DNA of 64,000 nucleotides from Hyaloperonospora brassicae (taxonomy: Eukaryota; Oomycota; Peronosporomycetes; Peronosporales; Peronosporaceae): the NCBI GenBank assembly GCA_947650285.1, contig CANTFL010001482.1, forward strand, positions 266,314-330,313, written 5' to 3'. The position numbers and the translations under genes were made by a program. The notes under the pieces were generated by a model. That model saw only the letters and a program-made list of their open reading frames with translations, searched no databases and was not told where the DNA came from. This document shows positions 12,181 to 22,946 of the stretch, one piece after another; the stretch's first letter is position 1, and every line of letters begins with the position of its first letter.

Positions 12181-12379
12181 AGAAAAATGTTAAACTAGGA
12201 CGCTCTCCAGGTTAAAATCTAGCACGAGCCGAGCGTTCTGGGCTATGTATATATGCATTTGTTAAAAAGAAGTCGGATGACCAAGGAGTTAAGGATCGGC
12301 ACGATTCGATCTATATATATATGTGATCGTTCAAAACGGACCTCTTTCATATCAAGTGTGAAGCGAGTGGACTATTATG

Positions 12380-12830
12380 TCCGATCCCCGGTGGAGATGG
12401 AGCTAGATATCACACCAGATGAGTCGAGGGGATACTGGAAGTATCAAACTCCGGGAAAATGGTTTAAACAAGCGAAAGCAGTGGGCAAGATCAACAATGA
12501 GAAAGCCACTTTTCGGTTTGACTCTGGTGCGGAGATCTCGATCATTGACACTACCTTTGCTCGTAAGTTAAGGTGTGTGATAGATGAGAACTAAGCACAA
12601 GAATGTGTCGGGATCGGAGAGAGTACCTTTATGACGGTAGGACGGACCAAGATCAAGATCACACTGAACGGATCACAAGTTTATTATTTTGATGTCTGAG
12701 ATGGGGATCAAGTCGGTCAAGAAGCTATACTAGGCATGGACTTCATGATTCCTGCGGGTATTCGTTTGGATTTGGCCGACGGAACCCTTTGCCTGCCCGA
12801 TGAAGTTTGAATCTACCTGGCTGGACGAAG
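12380..12830 (+). pseudogene. aspartic protease of element A
   Basis: The catalytic motif DSGAEISIID is at about 12520, preceded by the RGYWKYQTPGKW lead-in and followed, after a stop at the end of the DEN segment, by GQEAILGMDFMIPAGIRLDL, the second protease block. One stop replaces what is probably a tryptophan codon (GTC TGA) and another follows PDEV. It would mature Gag-Pol. It is inactive as written. Confidence 0.75.
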
Positions 12831-13930
12831 ACCACCGTACCGATCGAATATATAGGCGACCAACATTAACGATCAACATATAGCCATTGCGGCCGGCAGA
12901 TCGACGGAAGTCAGGATCGGCGTCAACCCTCCTAAATCTAAGCTATGGGTGCGACGGGATGTGGCGTAAATTCCTACCGTGACAAATGGTCCCGGAATGA
13001 TTAAGATCTTGCAAATTACTAATGTAAGCGATCGTGACTTGATCTTAAACTGCGGGACCTCTTAAGCGTTGTGGATGACAAAAGGCATGATCCCGCAATC
13101 TAAAGGATACGTATCTTTAGGATCAAGGCGGTACATGGAATGGCAGACATTGGCTATTTAAGCCACTACAGATCGAGAAGAAGAAAAAGCCGAAGCCTAC
13201 ACGGGCTCGTTAGTTGATCATCCTAAGTATGAGAAACCTACCCAAACTTTGATACGTTCAAAACGGAAATCAGACGACATCAAGGATTCTGCAGAGATCG
13301 CCTCAATATCCGACTCTAATGGTGAGTCTAACGAGGAGTTGCAGGACGAATGTACGAGTGGAGATAATAATGAAAAAAAGGATGATAGATCGACAATGAT
13401 ATTGTGTGCGGTCAACGCAGTGCGGAAGACGCCAGAACATTCGGGTGAAGAGGACATGGTTGCAGAAGAGGCTATGGCACCGAAGGACAACCATTCGATA
13501 ACTGATTCGCTACAAGGACAGTCCAACTGTCACTCAGACGGGATCAAGGATGAAAATCGGGAGGTGAATAGCCATTCTACACGACTGGATGACGACTTGA
13601 AAGCTGTTACGATCGACGGCGAAGTAATGGAAAATGATTACTGGATGAATCGACATACTATCACGAGGGAGGTGAACTGTTCGCGGAGGATGTGGAACAA
13701 CACATGGCTGTGCTGCCGGAGGTAACCATATCCACAACCGAGATAACAATAGACGATGTCCAAGTTGGCGATCCTGGAATACCCTTGACAGAGGATCAAG
13801 ACGATTGGCGACGACTGATATGGAGGAGTCGTCACCTGTTGATCGGGAAAGGAAATGCATTACCCCTGCAGCACGCGGGACCGTTTGTAATATTGATGTG
13901 TGAGAGGCGAGGCCGATTGCTCAGCGTGTA
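12831..13930 (+). pseudogene. protease-RT linker of element A
   Basis: A readable but repeatedly interrupted stretch joins protease to RT, for example IAAGRSTEVRIGVNPP and GYVSLGSRR. Several breaks look like Gln or Arg codons turned into stops by C-to-T change (for example AATATA TAG GCG). Positions 13249-13725 are an acidic, Ser/Asp-rich open segment with no catalytic motif, probably a spacer. Confidence 0.6.
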
Positions 13931-15160
13931 CAACCTGTTGCGCCAAAATTTCGTGAGAAGTTGGCCGATCTGATAAAAGGCCTGTTGTCAGCCAAGATTA
14001 TCCGACCTTCGACATCGCCGTGGGCATCACCAATAGTCGTGATTATTAAGAAAAATGGAGAAGATATACGACTGTGTATCGACTATCGACGGGTTAATCA
14101 GCTAACACGGCTGACGGTTCATCCTATGCCACTAATCAGTGAATTGTTGCAGGACATGGACAAAGCAATGTGGTATTGTTCGCTGGACACGGCGAGTGGA
14201 TTTTGGGTAGTAGAGATGACCGAACGAGCAAGATCGATCTCTGCGTTTATCACGCCGCAAGGTCTGTTTGAATGGTGGTGGGTGCCTTTTGGATTGAAGA
14301 ACGCCCCACAGATTTATCAGCTTTTGATTGATAGAGCTCTAGATGGGTATCCCAAGAACGTCGCAGATAAGGATGTGAATGCAACGGATCATCCTAAGTT
14401 AACTGATGTGTTTACTAAGGGAGAGCTGGAAACGGATCAAGCGCCGTCCGTGCTGGGCAGGCAATCTTATATTGACGATATTGATCCCGGCTACGCCATG
14501 GATATCTTTGTACGACAAGGTCGAAAGATTATTGACAGCATGGGATCGATGGAATCTGTCGATCAGTCTGCCCAAGAGTTTTTGGGGACGGCGTAAAGTG
14601 GATTACTTAGGTCATCAGGTAACATTAACTGGGTTGGAGGCCAATCCTAAAGATCTAGGATCGCTGGTCAACATTCCTTTTCCCACAACTTTACGATCTA
14701 TGCAATTGTTCCTGAAGAGCTTGAACTATTACAGTCGTTTTATAAACGATTTTGCAGTATATGCATCTGTTTTGTACGAGTTACGAGAGGCGGATATTCT
14801 CGAGATGAGCCATATGGGAGATCGTGATGCTATCGCGGGAAGTTGCGATAACACATTACAAGAAAGTGAGCATGATATAAATGAGCGATCTCTGTGAGAA
14901 AGGGCCTCCATTTCATTCACTTTGCTGAAGGTAAAGATCGCTACAACCCCGAATCTCAAACATTTCGATCCAGATCAAATTCCAGTGATCGTGGTATATG
15001 CTAGTAAGTGGGCAGTATCGGCATCTCTATTGCAATTATATGTCGGCGTGTACTGGCCGGTGACATTTACCAGTCGCACACTGAAGCCGAATGAAGTCAA
15101 TTATGGTGTGGTAGAGAAAGAAGTTTTAGCCCTACTTCGAATCTTGGAAGTGTTCTAAAC
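13930..15160 (+). pseudogene. reverse transcriptase and first RNase H of element A
   Basis: The RT fingers and palm are clear: SPWASPIVVIIKKNG, RLCIDYRRVNQ, CSLDTASGFW and PFGLKNAPQIYQ. The catalytic YIDD is at 14468-14479. Just after it the frame is lost by a one-base deletion; the thumb continues in another frame from about 14475 (WISLYDKVERLL, VDYLGHQVTLTGL, LKSLNYYSRFINDFAVYA). The first, Ty3-type RNase H follows at about 14930-15158 (VIVVYASKWAVSASL, SRTLKPNEVNYGVVEKEVLALL). It makes DNA from the element RNA when intact. Confidence 0.85.
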
Positions 15161-15429
15161 CGTGATAGTATCCCGATAGATCAGAGTGCTCACTCGATAT
15201 TCGACATTAGCTTGGCTAATTTCCATCTTCTGGCCTCAATGGGAGACTGGGAAGATGGGCTGCGCTGCTATCGAATTGGACACTGGAGGTTAAGAGATGT
15301 AACAAAGGAGAGGATGAAATACTAGGCGCTATCGCAGCTAGTATAATTCCGCAAGATGAGGTAGATGATGTGTTGATTGCAATCGCTTCACAGAAGAAAA
15401 CTAAACAACTGGTAAGTATGCTACCTCCC

Positions 15430-15885
15430 ACGATAGGTACGGATGAATGCCTGTTGGTGGTCAGTTTCGACGGATCGGCACGGACTAAACGGAAGAGCGG
15501 GGCATATAGTGCGATCGTGTGGAATCAACCAGAATGGACCGTCATCTCAGCCGCTGCGGAATACGCGGCAGATCTGACGGTGAATGCAGCAGAATATCGT
15601 GGTATGTTGTTGGGTGTCGATCTGCTGGACAACCAAACTAGGGGACAATTCATTATATGTGGTGACTCGAACCTAGTGATCAGGCAAATGCGGAAAGAGA
15701 TGGATTGTAAAGCGCCTGGGCTACAGTTACTGCGTCATTAAGCAATGCAGAAACTTCGATCTTGGCCAAAACACGAGTTCTTACACATGAAGAGGGAGTG
15801 GAACCAAAGCGCGGATCGACTTGCCAGTGCCGCTCTGCAGAAAGAGGAAGCTGTCATTGTGAACTTAGATCAAGAATTGTAATAT
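15430..15885 (+). pseudogene. second (acquired, archaeal-type) RNase H of element A
   Basis: A separate RNase H fold follows the Ty3 one: VVSFDGSARTKRKSGAY, then AEYRGMLLGVDLL, GDSNLVIRQM and NQSADRLAS. These carry the four acidic positions (D, E, D, D) expected of a full RNase H. Reading frame breaks after LLRH (about 15741) and again near 15880. A second RNase H of this kind is known in plant Tat elements and in oomycete Ty3 elements, where the older copy is thought to become a tether. Confidence 0.75.
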
Positions 15886-16860
15886 TTGATATCCATCAAC
15901 AGGCTGCACGAGGTGCTCCTGCCGGAAAGGAAGGATCGCGCGGTGAAAATAATAGCGACCACACGATCCGCGCAGCGAAGGCGTCAACAATTCGAAGTTT
16001 TACACGAAGAAATAGTGCAGCGGATGCAGATTAAGCGGATAAAACAAGCGCAAGAGGAAGAGAGCTGGATCGCCAACCTGAAGGAATATCTTGTGGGCGA
16101 TCTGACTCAATTAAACGCAGAGGATATAAAATTATGCGTTCGGATCGCTCCAGACTCCGAAGTGGACGAAAACGAATTGCTGTTCTTCAGCTCCCGATCC
16201 GCTAAGGAATCGGACGATCGTATAGAGGTGGTCCGTCTGGTTGTACCGGAATTGTTGCAGCAATATATTATGCACCATTACCACACCAGGTTGGAGAGTG
16301 GTCACCAGGGGATCGGGAGAACTTATCAGCGGATCAGATCCAATTTTTACTGGAGAGGATTGTATCGGAGTATAAAACTTTATGTTGGCTTATGCGTGGA
16401 CTGTACAACCGGGAAGGGTCTACCCACGATCCGCGGCAAATTTTCGGGAAACATACCGGCTACATACCCATTTCAGGTGATCGCGATGGATCATATCCAA
16501 TCATTGCCGCGGTCATTAAAAGGAAACACAGAACTGCTTCTGTGGATGAATCATTTCTCAGGATATCGGATCGTGAGAGCAAGTTCGTCGAGGAACGCGC
16601 AAACGATTGCTGAAGGATATGAAGAATGTGTGTTTCAAAGATTTGGAGCCAGTGAAGCTATACGTCACGACAGGGAGCCTGGATTTATGTCCGACTTTTT
16701 TCGAGCACCAAATCGGATCGCAGGGCAAAAGCAACGTGCGACCATGGCGTACCGACCGCAAGCGAAAGGAACTGCAGAGCGTATAGGACAGACGTTGACT
16801 CGATCGATTAAGATGTACGTAACGGACGTAGAAGAGAAAGACTGGGATGAATTTGAATAA
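15886..16860 (+). pseudogene. integrase core of element A
   Basis: The zinc-binding domain has HHYHTRLESGHQG and LCVDC (HHCC) at about 16270-16410. The catalytic core has Asp in AMDHIQSLP (16487), Asp in IRHDREPGF (16662) and Glu in GTAERIG (about 16775), giving the D, D, E triad. The frame is open for 324 codons, the longest intact piece of this element, then stops at 16858. It would insert the cDNA into the genome. Confidence 0.85.
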
Positions 16861-17430
16861 AGTTTGACATTCGCTAAATGCGGATCGACACAATGACAAT
16901 ACCGAAGTGTGTGATATTAAGTGCGGATCGCAAGTTTGGCTCTACTTGGACCGATCAAAAACGGCTATGCTTGGAAGGTAGCACATATGTGGCCAGGACC
17001 GTTCTGAGTGGCGGAGTTATGTGGGGAACATTCTGTTAGGGTGGAATTTTTAGGAACTCCATACCGATTTTTCCCAATAGTGCACGGCTCCAAGTCAAAG
17101 CCAGTGTTTCAGTTTCCTGATCGCCCAGGAAGTGTGCTGGTGACTAACTGTGAGGATTGTGTGGATTTTGATGAGTCGTTGTTGCCGGAAGATATTTAGA
17201 AAAACGAGTTGGCTGCTGATGAATACGAAGTGGAGAAAATCTTGGACGTACGATAAGGACGTAAAACTCGTTATGGTCGAGTGCATCGACAGTTTTTGGT
17301 TCGATGGAAGCAACACTACGATCCGACCTGGATAGACGAAGCGGATCTGAACTGTGGCGCGTTGCTGCAAGAATTTGAGCGCAATTGTGCGAGTCCAAAC
17401 CGGTTTGAAGTTATGCAGTCCTATGAGTAG
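16861..17430 (+). pseudogene. integrase C-terminus and chromodomain of element A
   Basis: After several stops, the C-terminal part reads AELCGEHSVRVEFLGTPYRFFPIVH (about 17010-17090). A chromodomain follows at about 17216-17400: EYEVEKILDVR, then RYGRVHRQFLVRWK, YDPTWIDEADL and ALLQEFER. Chromodomains steer chromovirus integration towards histone-marked chromatin. One stop lies before KNELAADEY and another inside the chromodomain after ILDVR. Confidence 0.75.
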
Positions 17431-17700
17431 AAAATTGAAGATTAACGGGTAATCGAAGCGACGAGCGGTTGGCGCATGCTAAAAAGTGGACGTGAAATGT
17501 TGGTATGACAATTGTACACGGAGGTTGTATAAGATGATGGATCGGGGATCTATGTAAAATGAGTGGCGATAGCGGATCGAGGGGATCCGATCGCGGTTGA
17601 AAAGCCGAAGAAAAGAAGTTGATCTCAAAATGATGAACAATTTGAATAATCAATAGAGACTATATTGAATTATGGAACCATCTAGATCGAATCCTAGCGA

Positions 17701-20203
17701 TCAATCAGGAAAGAAATTACCTCGCACTCGTGCGATCGACGATCCGGGGTGGTCGGCGATAGAGGATCGATACTGGGAACGACAAGTTTCAGCGGTATCC
17801 AGCAACGGGAGAGCAGAGATCAAATTGGGGATGCCCTTCGCTTTGCATCCCAGGCTAAGATACCAAGGGGAAACCTCTTTGAAAGAAGGCAAGTGCAGAA
17901 ATAAGGGATCCAACAGGATGTCCCGATCACAATGACCTGCGATCATACCTAGCAAAATGAATCGAAGGATCTCCTTCCACCGAGGTGTAGCTCGCGACCG
18001 ACGCTGCTTCCGTTGTTTCCAAGAACTGGTCCAGCTCAGGATCGCTGGCCCGCTGTTCACTGGAAAGGAAGATCGCGTGCGTCGACTCTCACAAAGCCTG
18101 TCGGTTGCGATCCTCGAACTCCAAGTATAGAGAGGCGAGCTGGTCGAACCAGCCGATACGAGAGAAGGAGATCGGCGCAATCCGACGTTTGGATGTCTCC
18201 CAAGGCTCTTGGGCATAAAAGTCCGCAATCTGGGCCTTACACACCAGCCGAGGTATCAACTCAGATGTGGGAGGAAGACACTCGGACACCATTACCGCTG
18301 GGAAGACAAAGCCTTTGGGACGGGACAAGTGGCGGTAAAGGAAGTCAGTGTCCATCTCCGCGACGCTCGTCCAACTAACTTTGGTGCCGACCATGGAGAA
18401 ACCTGAGTAAAGTATCGCGGTACGCGATCTCGATATCCAGGGATCAATGGATCGCGAGAGACCTTGGTGGGGGGCAAGTTATTATACTCCGCCAAAGATA
18501 ACATCGGATTGACGTGATCACGAGGCGAATCAGGAATGCTAATGGCACCATCCGAGTCACTGACCGCTTCTCCGAAAAGGTTTGCGTGAGATACCTTGGT
18601 CACGGCAGGAATAACAGGATCAACCGGAGGTGAAGAATCGCTCGAAGGGCTCGGCGTGTCTATGACGATCAGATCCGGAGAAGGCCCAGCCGAAGGTTGT
18701 GACGCCGGATTGGACGCTCGTCGCCGACTGGAAGATCGCGAACCGGATAAATCCTCTGAAGTCTCATCCTCACCTGCCGATGTATCCTTCCCCTCAGACG
18801 AGGTTAAGATCCGACCACGGCGCCTCTGCTTGTCCAGTTTCGGGGTAGCTGCACGCTTCGCTAGATCATGGCGACGTTTGAGAACGCGACGACCCTAACG
18901 ATCGCGGTTTACCTTGGTAGCGGACGAAGGCTAACTTGGGAGGGCTTGGCATTGGATGCAGCGGATCGAGCCACTTTCTTGTAAGGCGGCAAAGTTAACG
19001 GTGGTAAGGGATCGCGAGATCGCTTGCGACTCGATCCTGAAACGTTCGACAACGGTTAAGGAGTCGCGGGAACGGGAGTGTGGGTTGACGAACTCACCTT
19101 TGTAGGTGTGGCTGTAGTATCCCCAGACACCAGCGACGCCTTGCGATCCCGAAGGGTCGTGTGATCTCGTATTTTGCGATCACGTTGGGAAGCCACATCC
19201 GCGAGCTGAACTCGCATCTGGCCCAACGTAACGTAACGTCACGATCCGATACGATGCGACGCAGTTGATCGCAATCAGCTGATCGGGCGGACAGAGAATC
19301 CTGCTCCTCGCTCAGTTCGGCCCGAAGACCCGATACCTTCTTGAGCGCGCGACACAGCTTTTCTTGGAGTTGGAGGCCGGTTTTCTTGTACTTAGACTTC
19401 TTGCAATTTGACTTGTCCACGATGTGGGACAACTTGTCGCATTCAGCCACCAACCGTTCTCCCGCCTTGTCTATCTGCTTGCATATTTCGGCGATCTCAC
19501 GATCGGCTTTCTTCTGTGCGGCATGACGCGATCGCACAGTCCGAAGAATTTGGTACTTCAGATGCTCGATCACGGCGGTCTGGTCGACCCGGTCGGCAAA
19601 CGCCTCCCGAAAGGCCTCGGGCTACTTGACCTCGTCGTCATAGCGAACGCGCAAGCGGTCGTACTTCGACTGGACGATCTGGACATAAGAGGACGCGAAG
19701 GTGCGGAGATCCTGAAGATCCTCACTCAGCTGGCGATTCTGGATCATCTGCCGCTCCAAAGCAGCCTCCATACTCTGGTACCGATCCACGACAGTCTTTT
19801 GGCGATTCAGGCGAATGTAAAGCGGATCAATCGCTGCGTTTAACGTGGCTCGGTAGACCGAACACGAGACCTCGATCCGAGTCCTGGGGAGCAAGATGAG
19901 ATTGCTCGGATCCGGAGTTGGAAGATGTTGGCCGGCGGAGGTCCTGTCCGGAGCGGGAATCGAAGAAGATCGCGACAGAGGGATCGCGATGAAAGACCAA
20001 CCAGAGCTTTTCCCCGTCTGGGCCGACGTCACCACAGCCGAGCGATCACACTCGGTCACCGGCACAATGGAGGCGTCTGAGATCGCAGGACTGGTAGGCG
20101 TCGAGGTTCCGACATCTGGAGTTAGGATCGCAGAGGGCGATCCGAGGGGCCCCGATCCTGAAGCCGGAGGAGATACGTGAGCCGGATGGGTGGGATCGGA
20201 CAT
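17701..20203 (-). pseudogene. antisense coiled-coil gene of element A
   Basis: A protein is encoded on the strand opposite to gag-pol, between chromodomain and 3' LTR. The first ATG is at 20203 (MSDPTHPAHVSPPASG), about 100 bases from the polypurine tract. The order is: Ser/Thr/Pro-rich N-terminus; a long predicted coiled coil (about 19850-19620 and 19573-19270, with heptad-like runs such as QLQEKLCRALKKVSGLRAEL); another low-complexity stretch; then a conserved helical block at about 18330-18090 (CKAQIADFYAQEPWE, PISFSRIGWFDQLASLYLEF). A last block near 17900-17800 reads DILLDPLFLHLPSF. Stops such as the one after DDEVK break it. Function unknown. Plant Tat elements also carry antisense genes in this position. 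The same C-terminal motif recurs in element 2, supporting a real protein family. Confidence 0.72.
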
Positions 20204-20290
20204 CGTGTCGGAAGATGCGAAAGTGCGTGAAAAAGCGATGAAGCACACAAGGTTGCACAGCCAGATCAACACCGTATGTTAACAGACGGT

Positions 20291-20302
20291 GCAGGGGGCG
20301 GG
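20291..20302 (+). other. polypurine tract of element A
   Basis: GCAGGGGGCGGG lies directly against the 3' LTR start and is the expected plus-strand DNA primer. It has a C within it but is otherwise purine. Confidence 0.65.
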
Positions 20303-21355
20303 TGTGGCAAAGCGGTCACAAGGGAATCTCCTTGGGACTGGGATCGGCGATCCAAAGGGTCACACACTCCAGTTAAGCCAAGAATGCTATGATTGGTGGA
20401 TACAAGCTGGGATGGGTGGCTGGCAATAGCGTACCCAAACCCCAAGTGGACAGGATAGACCAGCCTGGGATGAGGCTATAGGGTAGTCACACCCGTTTTG
20501 ATTACGAAATCCGTCGTGAGACATGGCAATACAAGACCCTCGATCTCACTGGAGGACCGCGATCCTAACCCAGGATCGCATGTCCGATCTCCAGATGCGA
20601 TCAGCTAACGGGATCAAGATCCGCTAAGTGGGATCCCGATCCGCTCATAGGATCCCGATCCGCTAGTGGGATCACGAGGATATCTTGGGTGGGCCACAAG
20701 AAGATACAACGGTGGATATAATGGGTGTGGACCACATAAATGCGAGGGGACGATCTTCCTAGAAAGGCGACGCGTGACATCTGGTTAAGATATACGGATA
20801 GACATAGGGGTAGGGTTTAGGTTGTTTGATTAAAATAAACAGTTTAAATTACTTCACAAGGCATACGTTATTTCTTCCGGGTAGGATCTTTGGCCCCCCG
20901 TCGAATAAAGAGTCGCGATACACGTCTACGCGAGTGTCGCACCTGGATTGTTTTGGCCAGATGTGTTCAAGAACTCTCAAGCAACATCAACTGCGATCGG
21001 ACGCAACAAGACACGTCAAGGCAAGGCGCAAGATTCGCGAGAAGGCTCGCGGATCAAGCTACCACATAGTGGACAAGGCGATCTCGTTGAGATCAGGGTA
21101 ACTTATATCAGTACCCACGAGGAACCCGTGATCGCGTGAAGATTTCCGCACGATCACAACCCCATCTCCAACACGGTCAAGTTTTCCTTCAACATGAGTC
21201 CACCTGAAAGAGTGCAACCCGCCCTACCGACGGGTACACAAGGTGAAGAAGGCAACACACACGGAATCGGAGTACCCCCTCCGTTAGTCGGTCGTCCGCG
21301 CGCCAGTGGAGAGCTAAGATCGACTCATAAATTGAGCGATCGCCACTCCACCACA
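20303..21355 (+). repeat. 3' LTR of element A
   Basis: 1,053 bp, same ends as the 5' copy. Differences seen by eye: three in the first 70 bases, one in the U3 repeat, one in the ACCACRTAAATG segment, one in CAGTYYAAAT, one in GAGTCGCG, one in CCTGAAW and one in GGAATCRG. That is about 0.9 percent. Confidence 0.92.
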
Positions 21356-21359
21356 GGTG
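21356..21359. repeat. target site duplication (right), element A
   Basis: GGTG, pair of 8784-8787. Confidence 0.85.
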
Positions 21360-21425
21360 CGTGGGATCTTAAAACTGCGTGATGAGCCCCTAAAACAATC
21401 ACTGTTCCACGCTGCCGACTTACGT

Positions 21426-22900
21426 TGTGGGGGGGGGGGGGTAACCTGATGTTACGCATGGACCTTGACTCACCTTGTGTACCCGTCGACTTGTGAGTTG
21501 CACTTTTCGGTAACTTCGGGCGGAGACCGAGATGTATTTACCTTGGAAATGGTAGAGCATCGGCCACGACTGGATTTGTATACTTGATGGCCAGTAAGTG
21601 GTCACTCGATCGACTCGGTCGAGAGTGGGGTGATAACCAAATTCTTAAGGTAGCTTGTAGCTCCTGAGCGTTTGTTTAATTACAGAGGTGTTAATACACT
21701 GGCCTTTACCTTGCTCCCTACCCGTTAGGTTGGGAAGCCGCTTCTGAAAGTAATTCTTATGGGGGGTTGCTACTCGACAAACCCACAGTTCACATACTTC
21801 CTGAAGGTCTACTCGCGTTTGGTCTCGCCTCGCGGCTACCTTTAACGGGGGACAAAGTATATCACGTCCTTGGAACAGGCGGGTAGACCTAGTGGATCTT
21901 TGGGGCCGCCACTTGACGATCCCACAAATCAAATACTTCCTGGTGTTCTATCCGCACTTGGTCTTGCTACTAAACTATATCCCACAGGGGAGAGAATTAT
22001 AACTCGCCCCCGGAAAAGGCGTGCGGACCAATTACAAGCTTATTCAAATACGACGAATACTTTTTGCGTAGATTGCAATTTAACTTGTATTCGATATAGC
22101 CCTATCATCTAAATTGCTCTAAATTACCCTTGGCCGGTGCACTGCCTCTTTATATGACTGGTCAGGAGGAGCCAGATCTTAAGAGACCGGGTCTACCAGC
22201 GAGGGACCCAGGTATACCGAGGAGGATCGGACCTACAAGCGAGGGACCCATATCCACCGAGAAGGGACCGGGTCTACCGATGGGGGAACGGATTTGCCAG
22301 TGATAGATCCAGGTCTACCGAGGAGGGACCGTGTCTACCGATGAGGAACCGGGTCTTCTAGCGAGAGAGCCAGGTCTACCGAGGAGGGGACAAGTATACT
22401 AGTGAGAGACCGGTTCAACTCATGATGAACTCAGGTTTTCCGATGGGGAGCTAATCCCGTCATGAGGGCCCCAGGTTTACCAAATAGAAATTGGGTATCT
22501 CCACGAGGGACATGGTCTACCACTAAGAAACCCAGGTCTATCAATGAGGGACCGGGTCGATCACTGAGAAACCCAGGTCTATTTATGAGGTGCCGGGTCT
22601 AGCAATCAGGAAACGCGGTCGACTTCTGTCAGTACGGCTTAACCGGCACCTTGGCAACAATCTTCCTTTAATTGGTTTTGAGGACCCCTATCCAATGACA
22701 GCTGAACCTCTATTCAGTCCACTTCTCCTTCGGACATCCCCTTCCCTGAGAGGGATTGCTTGCTCCTTCACTGATCCTACATCGGGGTCTAGTATGCTTC
22801 GAACGCACTTCAACAGAGTCACACCTTGTCCTCGATCAGCCGTACAGCGGTTTGAGTACTAGCAAGTCTTCTTCACGTGAATCCCGTACGTCATTCCTAC
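21426..22900 (-). repeat. diverged LTR of element 2 (minus orientation), right edge approximate
   Basis: Starts TGTGG followed by a run of G. It then contains ACTCACCTTGTGTACCCGTCGA, the reverse complement of a conserved U5 segment in element A and in the solo LTRs (trimmed here: TCGACGGGTACACAAGG). It includes the 20-21-bp minisatellite below, in the place where related LTRs have their U3 repeats. The inner edge could not be fixed; 22900 is an estimate from the position of the antisense gene start at 22947. Confidence 0.45.
22160..22640 (+). repeat. minisatellite of degenerate 20-21-bp units
   Basis: About twenty imperfect copies of a unit close to GAGGGACCGGGTCTACCGAT, alternating with a variant containing CCAGGTCTACC. 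Since 20-21 bases is not a steady multiple of three, and stops occur in all frames, it is not a coding repeat. It probably is an LTR U3 repeat array. Confidence 0.75.
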
Positions 22901-22946
22901 CTAGTCCCTACGGTGTGAGCTTAAATTAACTCGTGTCCGTGCAGCG

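Larger units (their letters stand above)
8788..21355 (+). mobile_element. Ty3-type chromodomain LTR retrotransposon (element A), complete but broken
   Basis: A 12,568-bp element with two 1,053-bp LTRs, primer binding site, gag, protease, reverse transcriptase, two RNase H domains, integrase, chromodomain, an antisense coiled-coil gene, polypurine tract and a 4-bp target duplication. Every coding part carries stops or frame changes, yet the two LTRs differ at only about nine positions by eye. The recent insertion must therefore have been mobilised by proteins from another copy. Gag and pol match the oomycete Ty3 family. The whole element is unusually rich in GATC. Confidence 0.93.
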
